This document shows, piece by piece, positions 16,447 through 23,062 of a stretch of DNA of 30,140 nucleotides; within the stretch, counting starts at the first letter, position 1; each line of letters starts with the position of its first letter. Under the pieces are notes generated by a model. It worked only from the letters and a program-made list of their open reading frames with translations, searched no databases and was not told the DNA's origin. The DNA is from Thermoproteota archaeon. GTDB lineage: Archaea; Korarchaeota; Korarchaeia; Korarchaeales; Korarchaeaceae. The stretch covers positions 1 to 30,140 of the forward strand of contig JAGGTZ010000032.1 of the NCBI GenBank assembly GCA_021158805.1, given 5' to 3'. The translations under genes and the position numbers were made by a program.

Positions 16447-17201
16447 AAGAGAGGAGGATATGGCTTTTAACCTGGAGAGAATTTAGCGAGGCACTTAGGG
16501 ATACAGATCTAGCTATACTTCCAGTAGGTGTTATAGAGGCCCATGGTCCTCACCTGCCTCTGGGCACGGACTTCCTAATATCTGAATGGATATCAGAGCA
16601 GTTAGCAGAGGAATTAAACGCTCTAATAGCACCACCAGTAAGTTATGGTGTGGTTTCAGGTCTATCGGGCTATTGGGGATCAATAACTCTCAGGAGAGAG
16701 ACATTACAATCCATAATGTATGATATACTAACGGAACTCGCTAACAACGGGTTTGAGAAAGTAGTGATAATCAATGGTCATGGAGGCTCAGGTCATGTAC
16801 AGGCAATAAGCAATGCTATGAAGGAGGCTTGGAGTTCTGTGGGACTGAAGAGCGTATTAATAAACTGGTGGGAATTTTCCTCCAACGTAACTAGTGATAT
16901 GTTTGAGGGAAGTGGCGGTCATGCAGGTGTCGATGAAGCAGCTATGATAATGGCTATGGACCCTGACCTAGTAAAGGGTGAACCAGAGGAAGAGGAAATC
17001 TATAAGATAAGGAGGGGTATCCTGCCAGTGCCCCTCCCCGGCTCAGTCTTAGCATACCAAGATGACTTCGTGGGAAGACTACCAACCCCTCAAGAATCAG
17101 AGGAGTTTGCCAGAAGGATCCTAGAGAGAATCAAAATAGAAGTAGAGAGAATTATTGAGGGCTGGGATAGGCAGGATATCTCCCCGGATATATCTCTATA
17201 A
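16443..17201 (+). CDS. Creatininase-family metallohydrolase (possibly ArfB-like)
   Basis: 252 aa. Metal-binding motifs of the creatininase/formamide hydrolase family are clear: GVIEAHGPHLPLGTDF (Glu, His and Asp), IINGHGGSGHVQAISN, and GGHAGVDEAAM. In archaea one member, ArfB, removes the formyl group in riboflavin and F420 synthesis; others act on creatinine or mycofactocin precursors. The sequence alone does not separate these. It is cotranscribed with the COG2403 protein through an ATGA overlap. It ends four bases before a convergent gene. Confidence 0.88.
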   Translation: MKERRIWLLTWREFSEALRDTDLAILPVGVIEAHGPHLPLGTDFLISEWISEQLAEELNALIAPPVSYGVVSGLSGYWGSITLRRETLQSIMYDILTELANNGFEKVVIINGHGGSGHVQAISNAMKEAWSSVGLKSVLINWWEFSSNVTSDMFEGSGGHAGVDEAAMIMAMDPDLVKGEPEEEEIYKIRRGILPVPLPGSVLAYQDDFVGRLPTPQESEEFARRILERIKIEVERIIEGWDRQDISPDISL

Positions 17202-17205
17202 CGCC

Positions 17206-17922
17206 TTAGATGAAATTATTCCTCCAACTTTTTATCCTCAGAAGCATCCTCCTGAAATCATCGCTTCTAAACAGATGTCTCCTCTCCGGGTTTATTAGAA
17301 GGTACGGAATTTCTCCTCTCATACCAGGGATTACTCTCCTAGGGTAGTTCTCCTCAGAAACATAAAGTGATACTCCAACGGTCTTCCTGTGTGTTAGAAG
17401 CGCTTCTGGGCTCTGTCCATGGACATAGATTATTCCAGCCCTGTTATCAATGAGCTCATCTACAACTAATTCAGACCTCTTACCAATTAGTTCAAAAGCC
17501 ATATATTGATGTCTCGTAACCTTACTCATGAGCGATTGTAGCTTTCTGGCAGCTATCTTGGGATTATCTCCTATAGGCTTATTTGATGGCCTAACTACTA
17601 AGAAATCTGCATCTATCAGATAAGCCAACTTAACTGCCTCTTCAATGCTCTTTATGGACGCATTAGCTATATGAGGATTCGGAGAGAATACATTCGTATC
17701 TACTTCTGGCGATCTGACTGCTACTGGTACATCAACATTCCTTAAAGAATCCTTGAGGGCAGAGAGAACCGATCTATGCATTAGGGAGGGTAAGTAATGA
17801 GGTGGTTCGGTAGATATTACTAATCCCTCGCAACCGCTCCTCAAAAGGAAACTAGCTATTTCTGGAACCTCAGCACCCCATAAGAAATCTGTTGAACACA
17901 TGATAACCAGTCGATCCGGCAC
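17206..17922 (-). CDS. Divergent TIM-barrel protein, xylose-isomerase/AP-endonuclease-2-like
   Basis: 238 aa with alternating strand-helix pattern: LVIMCSTDFLWG, CEGLVISTEPPHYLPSLM, DVPVAVRSPE, DADFLVVRPSNKPIGDN, MAFELIG, GIIYVHGQ, YLLINPE. The spacing suggests a small sugar-isomerase-like TIM barrel, but the usual metal-ligand His/Glu/Asp motifs are hard to place, so activity is uncertain. Start is GTG 17922, preceded by AGGGGG on the minus strand; Met8 is an alternative. A TTAAAT-like box near 17958 could be its promoter. A better-conserved relative lies at 20144-20992. Confidence 0.65.
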   Translation of the reverse strand: MPDRLVIMCSTDFLWGAEVPEIASFLLRSGCEGLVISTEPPHYLPSLMHRSVLSALKDSLRNVDVPVAVRSPEVDTNVFSPNPHIANASIKSIEEAVKLAYLIDADFLVVRPSNKPIGDNPKIAARKLQSLMSKVTRHQYMAFELIGKRSELVVDELIDNRAGIIYVHGQSPEALLTHRKTVGVSLYVSEENYPRRVIPGMRGEIPYLLINPERRHLFRSDDFRRMLLRIKSWRNNFI

Positions 17923-18029
17923 CCCATGTTCCCCCTGAGGGATCTACGCTCTCTATTTAAGGTAAATGGTGGTCTTAATGTATATAACTTTGATGCATAG
18001 TATCGATCTTCAGCTTATTTAAAGCCGCA

Positions 18030-18106
18030 TATGACGGGATATTTTTTCCCCTATGACTCATGACTGAAAAATATGATGATAACCTGTTAAAGTGACCTCT
18101 TGTCAT
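18030..18106. repeat. Cluster of ATGAC words, possible operator array
   Basis: ATGAC occurs at 18031-18035, 18053-18057 and 18060-18064, GTGAC at 18092-18096, and the reverse GTCAT at 18102-18106; the last two form TGAC-CTCTT-GTCA. TATGAC occurs again at 18413-18418. The density suggests a binding site array but the words are short. Confidence 0.3.
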
Positions 18107-18148
18107 ATCGGCACTCTTCATTAAAGTTAGGTTGTAGAAGTCACATCT

Positions 18149-18166
18149 ATTATACGACCATATAAT
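18149..18166. repeat. Perfect inverted repeat ATTATA-N6-TATAAT
   Basis: ATTATA (18149-18154) and TATAAT (18161-18166) flank CGACCA. It may be an operator or a bidirectional TATA-like site. In AT-rich DNA such a repeat can arise by chance. Confidence 0.35.
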
Positions 18167-18477
18167 CATCCAAGTGGATTTGCATGGCCTGACATTATAC
18201 CATCCTACTATATGATCTAAGTCTCATTAATAACTTCTCTAAAAGAACATCTACAAAACTAATAAGTCAATGGTATTATGTCAATTATAAGAACAATATA
18301 ACTCTATATGTAAATATAAGAGAGAAAAACAGGTAAAATAGGAAGTATATTAATGGAATAGTATATCTCTCCCATTATCTGATGATGATTGTTCTTGGTA
18401 GGATAATGGTCTTATGACTATTCAAGGTATTGGCAATCATGCTAATCATGAAGGAGAGACGAATAATATAGAAAAAC

Positions 18478-18499
18478 TTATATTTAAATCACATATAAT
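18478..18499 (+). promoter_or_regulatory. Probable histone gene promoter
   Basis: Two overlapping candidates, TTATATTTAAAT (18478-18489) and CATATAATA (18492-18500), lie 40-60 bp before the histone ATG. Either leaves a leader of about 20-35 nt that carries the ribosome binding site GAGGTGAG (18529-18536). Confidence 0.5.
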
Positions 18500-18541
18500 A
18501 GAGTACGGCCCTAATAAGGGTTTGTTAAGAGGTGAGACCGT

Positions 18542-18772
18542 ATGCCGCAGAAACCTGCTAAGCATCTACCTCTCGCCCCGGTGTACCGGATAATAAAGGA
18601 GGCCGGCGCCGAGAGGGTTAGTGATGATGCTAAGGCCAGGCTAGCCTACTATCTCGAGAAATTCGCTCACGAAGTGAGCAAGTACGCGGTCGATCTTGCC
18701 AGGCACGCTAAGAGGAAGACCGTCACTGACAGGGATATAGAGCTAGCTGTTGAGGCCATTTGGAAGAAGTAA
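18542..18772 (+). CDS. Archaeal histone
   Basis: 76 aa single histone fold: a short N-terminus (PQKPAKHLPLAPVYRIIKEA), a central long helix (ARLAYYLEKFAHEVSKYAVD) and KRKTVTDRDIELAVEAIW, with the conserved RKTVTxxDIxLA signature near residues 57-69. It should dimerise and wrap DNA into archaeal chromatin. No tails like those of eukaryotic histones. Codon use is more GC-rich than in adjacent DNA, as expected for a highly expressed gene. ATG at 18542 follows GAGGTGAG. Strongly supported. Confidence 0.96.
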   Translation: MPQKPAKHLPLAPVYRIIKEAGAERVSDDAKARLAYYLEKFAHEVSKYAVDLARHAKRKTVTDRDIELAVEAIWKK

Positions 18773-18786
18773 GCCGGCCTCCAATC

Positions 18787-18800
18787 CCCTTTTTATTTTT
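18787..18800 (+). terminator. T-rich terminator of histone gene
   Basis: CCCTTTTTATTTTT begins about 15 bases after the histone stop, with two runs of five T. Oligo-T stretches act as intrinsic terminators in archaea. It also lies at the 3' side of the convergent tRNA gene. Confidence 0.6.
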
Positions 18801-18802
18801 AT

Positions 18803-18877
18803 CGGGCCCGGGGGGACTTGAACCCCCGACCTGCGGCTCCGAAGGCCGCCGCTCTATCCTTGCTGAGCTACGGGCCC
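18803..18877 (-). tRNA. tRNA-Arg (anticodon UCG)
   Basis: 75 nt on the minus strand. The cloverleaf is perfect: acceptor GGGCCCG with CGGGCCC, D stem GCTC/GAGC, anticodon stem GCGGC/GCCGC around loop CTTCGGA (anticodon TCG at 18840-18842), five-base variable loop, T stem GGGGG/CCCCC with TTCAAGT loop, discriminator G. It reads CGA (and possibly other CGN) codons. No intron and no encoded CCA. An upstream ATTAAAT-type box lies 26 bp before the first base. Confidence 0.97.
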
Positions 18878-18897
18878 AAGGATATGACAAATATGGG

Positions 18898-18907
18898 AAA
18901 TTAAATC
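18898..18907 (-). promoter_or_regulatory. tRNA-Arg promoter (TATA-like box)
   Basis: On the minus strand GATTTAATTT is centred near 18903, 26 bp before the tRNA 5' end at 18877, the standard archaeal spacing. It directly abuts the stop codon of the upstream membrane protein gene. Confidence 0.6.
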
Positions 18908-20106
18908 TATTCCTTTGACCCTTCCTCCCCTCCCTTTATTACCTGTCTACTGAAGATGAAAGCCCCTACTAGTATAGCCACTATAGAAATTACTAGGAAG
19001 AACCAATCACCTCTAGCTAATCTCTGGCCAACTAGTCCGAAAAATGCTGCTCTAGGTATTATCGCTAGGACATTAGCTAGGAAGAATATGAGGAAATCCA
19101 TTCCAACAGCGCCAGCTATATATGCCACTATATCTAGGGGGAGGAATGGTACTAATCTTGTGAGAAAGACTACCCACCCACCCCACCTATTGAACCAGAT
19201 GTACACCTTGTTGAGGAGGTCTCCTCTTACATAATACTCCAGTATTTTCTTTCCGATAGCTCTAGCAATAAAGTAGTTTATTGCTGAACCAACGGCAATT
19301 CCCATCCCTCCATATATACCTACCTCTAGGGGACTCATTCCAAGGGCTCCGGCAGCAACTAAGACGGCGTCAGCCGGGATTGGCGAGATAACTGCTTGGA
19401 TTGCCATAGCGGCAAAGAGTCCTATGGAACCATACTTCCTTGTGAAATCGGATATTTCTTCTGCGAGTTTCTGGTATCGTTCAACTCTCTCCTCTATAAA
19501 CTTCAGCTGATACAGGTTGAACAGGAATGCGATATCTAGTATTGCTCCTAAGGTGCTCGGTCTCAACTTTAACCTCGTCAATAGGATTAGGATGGGAATG
19601 GACTCTATTATGTATAAAAGCCAGATTAACGAAGGTTTTTCGATTAATAGTTGCATTAACACCAGAGGTATAGAAGATATTGAAGAGAGAAGAACAGCTC
19701 CTCTTATCGAGACCCCAGACGATGAAAGTAGAGCTAAGGAAAGACCACTACCCCCATATCCTACCGAGCTTAGTCCTTGAGCGATTCCGGATACAAGTCC
19801 ATCCATGACATCGGGCTTTCTCCCTTCCTCCACTGCCAGGAGACCAAATCTTAGGAAAGCCATGGAAAGGAGTCCTATGAAAGAGATTCCGGCTACTATG
19901 AGGCCCCCCACTACTGGATCTAGGTAGCCTATCCATCCTCTAATGACGGCTGCCAATATGGAGGAAGTAGCCAAAGCAGATGCGGAAGTCTTTAAATCTA
20001 TCCTCTCTTCTCTGATCAGATAAAGTCCGGAAAGGCCGGCTATGTGACCGCTAGGATGTGGCCATAGCGGAAGCCATTCCAGTAGACCAGCTAGGTAGTC
20101 TAGCAT
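18907..20106 (-). CDS. UppP(BacA)-like domain fused to DedA-family (VTT) domain
   Basis: 399 aa, many membrane helices. Residues 1-200 resemble undecaprenyl-diphosphatase UppP: AGLLEWLP then PSGHIAGL (6-24) matches the EGLTEFLPVSSTGH motif, and GIAQGLSSVGYGGSG (107-121) matches its second motif. Glu10 and His21 fit E. coli Glu21 and His30, but Glu17 is Ala and the Arg of PGxSRSG is Gly, so phosphatase activity is doubtful. Residues 215-385 are a DedA/VTT domain: YGSIGLFAAM, SPIPADAVLVAAGALG and FLTRLVPFLPLDIVAYIAGA, with its conserved Arg. Some bacterial DedA proteins flip polyprenyl phosphate. ATG at 20106. The combination suggests carrier-lipid recycling; this is inference. Confidence 0.8.
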   Translation of the reverse strand: MLDYLAGLLEWLPLWPHPSGHIAGLSGLYLIREERIDLKTSASALATSSILAAVIRGWIGYLDPVVGGLIVAGISFIGLLSMAFLRFGLLAVEEGRKPDVMDGLVSGIAQGLSSVGYGGSGLSLALLSSSGVSIRGAVLLSSISSIPLVLMQLLIEKPSLIWLLYIIESIPILILLTRLKLRPSTLGAILDIAFLFNLYQLKFIEERVERYQKLAEEISDFTRKYGSIGLFAAMAIQAVISPIPADAVLVAAGALGMSPLEVGIYGGMGIAVGSAINYFIARAIGKKILEYYVRGDLLNKVYIWFNRWGGWVVFLTRLVPFLPLDIVAYIAGAVGMDFLIFFLANVLAIIPRAAFFGLVGQRLARGDWFFLVISIVAILVGAFIFSRQVIKGGEEGSKE

Positions 20107-20143
20107 ACGACCTTATGACCTACGAGAACTTCATATATTAATT

Positions 20144-20992
20144 ATGGATATTAAGTCGATGTCAGACTACACCTTTGGGGGGATGAACAATCCCTATGAG
20201 GAACTAAAGAGCGAGGTCACTGCTATACTTAATTATGGCATGGACTTTGTTGAACTCACGGTAGAATGGCCTAACTCTTGGATAGATAATATAAGAGAGA
20301 ATTTAAACTGGTTAATGGATGTTGTAGACTCTTACGATACTTTCTATCTAATCCACTCCCCTTGGTACTTGGAAATAGGGCACCCCTACGATGAAGTTAG
20401 GAGAGGCGCATTAAAGGAGGGGTTCAAAGTGATCGATATAGCATCTAAGCTTGAAGCTCCATATGTCACCTTTCATCCCTTTACACCCGGATGGCTCGCT
20501 ATCCTCAGGGATAAAGCCAAGGAACTAAATGTAGAGGGTTTTAGGGAGCTAGTAAAGTACTCTAAGGATAAAGGAGTGCAGGTGCTAATCGAGAACATAG
20601 ATCACGGAGCTTTTAGATCTCCCTCTGATATTCGGTACATAATGGATAGGGTTCCCGACCTATTTATGACACTTGATATTGCTCACACTTTCTTAAATGG
20701 TGGGATGGAGAAGTTTAGATCATATCTCACTAAATTTGGTGGGGAAATTCTACATCTCCATGCTCACGATAATGACCTTAACAGAGATCTACATCTGCCC
20801 ATTGGAGCAGGGAAGATTCCATGGAAAGATGTAGCAGTGGAACTCGTTTCTCATAATTATAGAGGGACTATAACACTAGAACCGCATGTTTCCGACTTAG
20901 ACTACCTGGCGATATCTAAGGAAAAACTACTCTTAGCGCTAAATGCTGCTAAGAAGGACGCAAATAGCAAGAGTAACCAATATAGAGACTAA
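20144..20992 (+). CDS. Sugar phosphate isomerase/epimerase-like TIM barrel (AP endonuclease 2 superfamily)
   Basis: 282 aa with the metal-site pattern of the xylose-isomerase-like superfamily: LIHSPW, VTFHPF, VLIENIDHG (Glu), MTLDIAHTF (Asp/His), HLHAHDND, LHLPIGAGKIPW and TLEPH (Glu). It should bind divalent metal and act on a sugar or related substrate; endonuclease IV is less likely because the order and length differ. Start may be ATG 20144 or ATG 20159: a TATATTAA box centred near 20137 fits a leaderless mRNA from the latter better. Its end overlaps the convergent PAP2-like gene by 54 bases. Confidence 0.85.
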   Translation: MDIKSMSDYTFGGMNNPYEELKSEVTAILNYGMDFVELTVEWPNSWIDNIRENLNWLMDVVDSYDTFYLIHSPWYLEIGHPYDEVRRGALKEGFKVIDIASKLEAPYVTFHPFTPGWLAILRDKAKELNVEGFRELVKYSKDKGVQVLIENIDHGAFRSPSDIRYIMDRVPDLFMTLDIAHTFLNGGMEKFRSYLTKFGGEILHLHAHDNDLNRDLHLPIGAGKIPWKDVAVELVSHNYRGTITLEPHVSDLDYLAISKEKLLLALNAAKKDANSKSNQYRD

Positions 20993-21511
20993 AATCCCCA
21001 AAGCTATTTGTGCAATGCTGTGGGATCCTGATTTCCATCTAGACCATGCTAGAAGTGGTACAAAAGCAAAGAGCATGTATCCGAGCCACGAGCTATTAAT
21101 GTAGATTAGGAAGGTAGCAGGTCCAGCAAGACCTGCCATGTGGACACTGACCTTCGTATATTTGTGATTCACATAAGCCACGACGGTTGTGACCATGGCA
21201 TAAGATAATGATAACATAGCCCAGAGCTTCCCACCCAGGATTATGAAGATTGCTGAGGCGAGGAAATAACAGTAAATGGCTTGTATGAAGAATGGCCCTC
21301 TGGATGGTCTATCGGGGACTAATATGTCTATTTCTCCCGTAATGGACTTCCTTAGAACCGATATTATGGGACAGAAAGTCACTAAGACGATAGATAGAAG
21401 TAGATTCAGCGGATTAGGGTCAAGAACGTATGTCCCTAAGGAGGCTATCAGTGATATGGTGACTGGCGAGAGTACTAAAGCTATCATTTTATGCAGGTTC
21501 ATCGATTCCAT
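20939..21511 (-). CDS. PAP2-superfamily-like membrane phosphatase
   Basis: 190 aa with about six membrane helices. Degenerate PAP2 motifs occur in order: VPDRPSRGPFF (67-77), KVSVHMAGLAG (119-129, where PSGH or KxSxHxxG is usual) and WSRWKSGSHSIAQIALG (SRX5H, then Gln in place of the last Asp). PAP2 enzymes remove phosphate from lipid phosphates or pyrophosphates, including polyprenyl-PP. ATG 21511 or, better placed for a leaderless mRNA, ATG 21502 (MNLHKMIAL), 24 bp from the TATA-like box. Near an UppP-like/DedA fusion, so it may share the same lipid pathway; inferred only. Confidence 0.7.
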   Translation of the reverse strand: MESMNLHKMIALVLSPVTISLIASLGTYVLDPNPLNLLLSIVLVTFCPIISVLRKSITGEIDILVPDRPSRGPFFIQAIYCYFLASAIFIILGGKLWAMLSLSYAMVTTVVAYVNHKYTKVSVHMAGLAGPATFLIYINSSWLGYMLFAFVPLLAWSRWKSGSHSIAQIALGILVSILVTLAICVLLSSI

Positions 21512-21521
21512 CTGAAAGCTG

Positions 21522-21531
21522 ATTTAAAAAG
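21522..21531. promoter_or_regulatory. Shared TATA-like box, PAP2-like / dtdA
   Basis: ATTTAAAAAG, centred near 21526, is the only TATA-like element in the gap. It is 24 bp from ATG 21502 on the left and 32 bp from the dtdA ATG (21558) on the right, consistent with leaderless or very short-leader mRNAs on both sides. Confidence 0.5.
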
Positions 21532-21557
21532 GATTTATCTGTAGATTCACGGTACCT

Positions 21558-22388
21558 ATGAAGGTGGCTTTAGTATACTCCGCTAGAGACTTAGCAGGAA
21601 TTGGCATGGCCGAGAAGATTAGGGACTTGCAGGGAGATCAGTTTAGGATAGGAAATTCCAGCGTAGAACTGATTAAATATGAAAGAGAGGTTCTCTACGT
21701 TAAAGATGAAGAGCAACTTGGTGCAGAAGACGCTGATTTCATTGTAGTCCTATCTAGGCATAGTGGAACGCCTAATGTACCTATATTTACTGCTCATGTC
21801 CCAGGAAATTTCGGTCAAGCCAAATTTGGAGGAGAACATTTTACACTAGGAGTGGCTATTCCTTCGCTTATGAAAGAATACCTAAAGGCTGTCTCAAGGA
21901 TAGCTCCTAAGATAGGCTATGAGGTCGGATTCGAGCCTACGCACCATGGCCCTACATTAGATACTCCACTAGCTTTTCTAGAGATAGGGTGTGATGAAGT
22001 CGCTTGGAAAGACCCCAAAGGAGTGGAAGCAGCCTCCTACTCAGTAATAGAAGCCCTAGAGAACTGGAAACCTGGAAAGTATGTGCCAGCAATAGCCTTC
22101 GGTGGTCCTCATATAAATAACCACTTCACCGCGGTAGAGCTATACACAAAATTTGCAATAGGACATGCAGCTCGTAAGCTAGATGCAGGCTGGGTAGATC
22201 TTCCCATGATAAAGCAAGCCCTCGAGAGAAATGGAGAGGTAACGGAATATGCTATAGTGGACAATAAAGGACTAAGAGGGGAGGAAAGGGCTAGGATAGA
22301 AGAGGCCCTAAGGGAACTTGGAGTTAATGTAATCAGGGTGAAAAAGATCCTGAGGGAGAGCCGTGAAAAGGCCAAGGAAGAAGTATAA
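21558..22388 (+). CDS. dtdA: D-aminoacyl-tRNA deacylase, archaeal/plant type
   Basis: 276 aa, the GEK1/DTD2-type zinc enzyme that hydrolyses D-aminoacyl-tRNA for translation quality control. Seen: VVLSRHSGTPNVPIFTAHVP, GNFGQAKFGG, FEPTHHGPTLDTPLAFLEIG (catalytic region), AIAFGGPHINNHFTA and GHAARKLD. Full length and intact. The ATG at 21558 lies about 6 nt after the predicted transcription start. The next gene starts inside its last codons, so the two are coupled. Confidence 0.95.
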   Translation: MKVALVYSARDLAGIGMAEKIRDLQGDQFRIGNSSVELIKYEREVLYVKDEEQLGAEDADFIVVLSRHSGTPNVPIFTAHVPGNFGQAKFGGEHFTLGVAIPSLMKEYLKAVSRIAPKIGYEVGFEPTHHGPTLDTPLAFLEIGCDEVAWKDPKGVEAASYSVIEALENWKPGKYVPAIAFGGPHINNHFTAVELYTKFAIGHAARKLDAGWVDLPMIKQALERNGEVTEYAIVDNKGLRGEERARIEEALRELGVNVIRVKKILRESREKAKEEV

Positions 22389-22704
22389 AACCCCCTTTTT
22401 CTTTGATAGAACCGTACCACGCGACCTATACTTTAAAGTACAGAGAAGGCTTAATCTTCTCGGTTATGGTGCCGTATGGCAACCAAGGAGTGCCGTTAAG
22501 GGAAAAGATAGGGATCTTAGGGAGATTCTCGACTACTGTCAGGCTAGGGGCATACGAATTTTAGTGACATTTTCAAAACATTTAGAGATTCCACGCGAAT
22601 ACTCTGATAAAATAAAGCTGATAAGGCTAAAAGGAGGTAGACATAAAACTGTAAATAAGATCATCTCACTATTGTTTAACGAGTTAAGGAGGGAAAAGAA
22701 TTAA
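22363..22704 (+). CDS. PIN-like protein (DUF5615/Mut7-C-like)
   Basis: 113 aa. PFFFDRTVPRDLYFKVQRRL opens like DUF5615/Mut7-C PIN-like domains (LDENLPRxLxxxL), followed by GYGAVWQPR, DRDLREILDYC and RILVTFSKHLEIP, where that fold has its acidic and Thr/Asp sites. The usual TxDxDF is TFSKHL here, so nuclease activity is uncertain. Start GTG 22363, 26 bases inside dtdA and just after GAGGGAGAG. Basic first ten residues may bind RNA. No antitoxin gene is adjacent, so a toxin role is not supported. Confidence 0.65.
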   Translation: MKRPRKKYKTPFFFDRTVPRDLYFKVQRRLNLLGYGAVWQPRSAVKGKDRDLREILDYCQARGIRILVTFSKHLEIPREYSDKIKLIRLKGGRHKTVNKIISLLFNELRREKN

Positions 22705-22745
22705 TTAAGGTAGCACCAAGAAAAGATAAGGGAGGATATAAGGAA

Positions 22746-23057
22746 TTGCTGAGTTTCCGACCTTCATCCTCAGAGGATGAAGAAAGGAAAGGTAGACGTA
22801 TAATCGTCAAGAAACTGGTCCTAGATGTTGTTAAGCCACACAATCCGAACATTGTAGACATGGCTGAGGGCCTCTCAGAGTTAAAGGGAGTCGAGAAAGT
22901 GGATATCGATGTTCAAGACTACGATTCTACCATAGAGAGGCTAAAAGTGATAATAGAGGGAGAGGACCTTGATTACGATGAGATAGTTAAGGTAATCAGG
23001 TACTACGGGGGGAATGTAGCAAGCCTAGACGGAGTGACCGTGGTATCAGAGGAGTAG
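22746..23057 (+). CDS. DUF211 protein
   Basis: 103 aa with an archaeal DUF211 domain: RRIIVKKLVLDVVKPHNPNI (17-36), MAEGLSELKGVEKVDIDVQD, LKVIIEGEDLDYDEIVKVIR and YGGNVASLDGVTVVSE. This is a ferredoxin-like (ACT/MTH1-type) fold of unknown function, often linked with ligand or metal binding. TTG at 22746 follows GGGAGG; it adds a polar 16-residue leader before the domain, and I see no in-frame ATG or GTG later that would keep the first strand. Five bases separate it from the e-MtaB gene. Confidence 0.88.
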   Translation: MLSFRPSSSEDEERKGRRIIVKKLVLDVVKPHNPNIVDMAEGLSELKGVEKVDIDVQDYDSTIERLKVIIEGEDLDYDEIVKVIRYYGGNVASLDGVTVVSEE

Positions 23058-23062
23058 GCCGG

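Larger units (their letters stand above)
17923..18541. other. Long AT-rich gene-free region upstream of histone gene
   Basis: About 620 bases between divergent genes in a window where gaps are usually under 60. No convincing ORF; the longest open frame (17975-18169, minus) has no protein-like features. The sequence is clearly richer in A and T than its neighbours. It holds promoter boxes for both flanking genes, repeated TATGAC/ATGAC words (18030-18106), an inverted repeat at 18149-18166, and an AATCATG tandem pair (18435-18450). A noncoding RNA, large regulatory region or origin-like element are possible; I cannot choose between them. Confidence 0.7.

Noticed and set aside
18072..18110. ATGATGA resembling box C of a C/D sRNA
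   Set aside because: No CTGA box D at a suitable distance and no terminal stem; the same holds for the TGATGATGA at 18380.
17975..18169. 64-codon open frame on the minus strand in the AT-rich gap
   Set aside because: Composition is not protein-like, no promoter or ribosome binding site, and it lies in DNA with many repeats of short AT-rich words.
18504..18542. Nested hairpin (TACGG/CCGTA around CCCTAATAAGGG) over the histone start, as a translational switch
   Set aside because: The likely transcription start (about 18507-18522) falls inside or after the outer stem, so the mRNA may not contain it.
22363..22704. VapC-type toxin of a toxin-antitoxin pair
   Set aside because: No small antitoxin gene precedes it (dtdA does), and the domain looks like DUF5615/Mut7-C rather than VapC.
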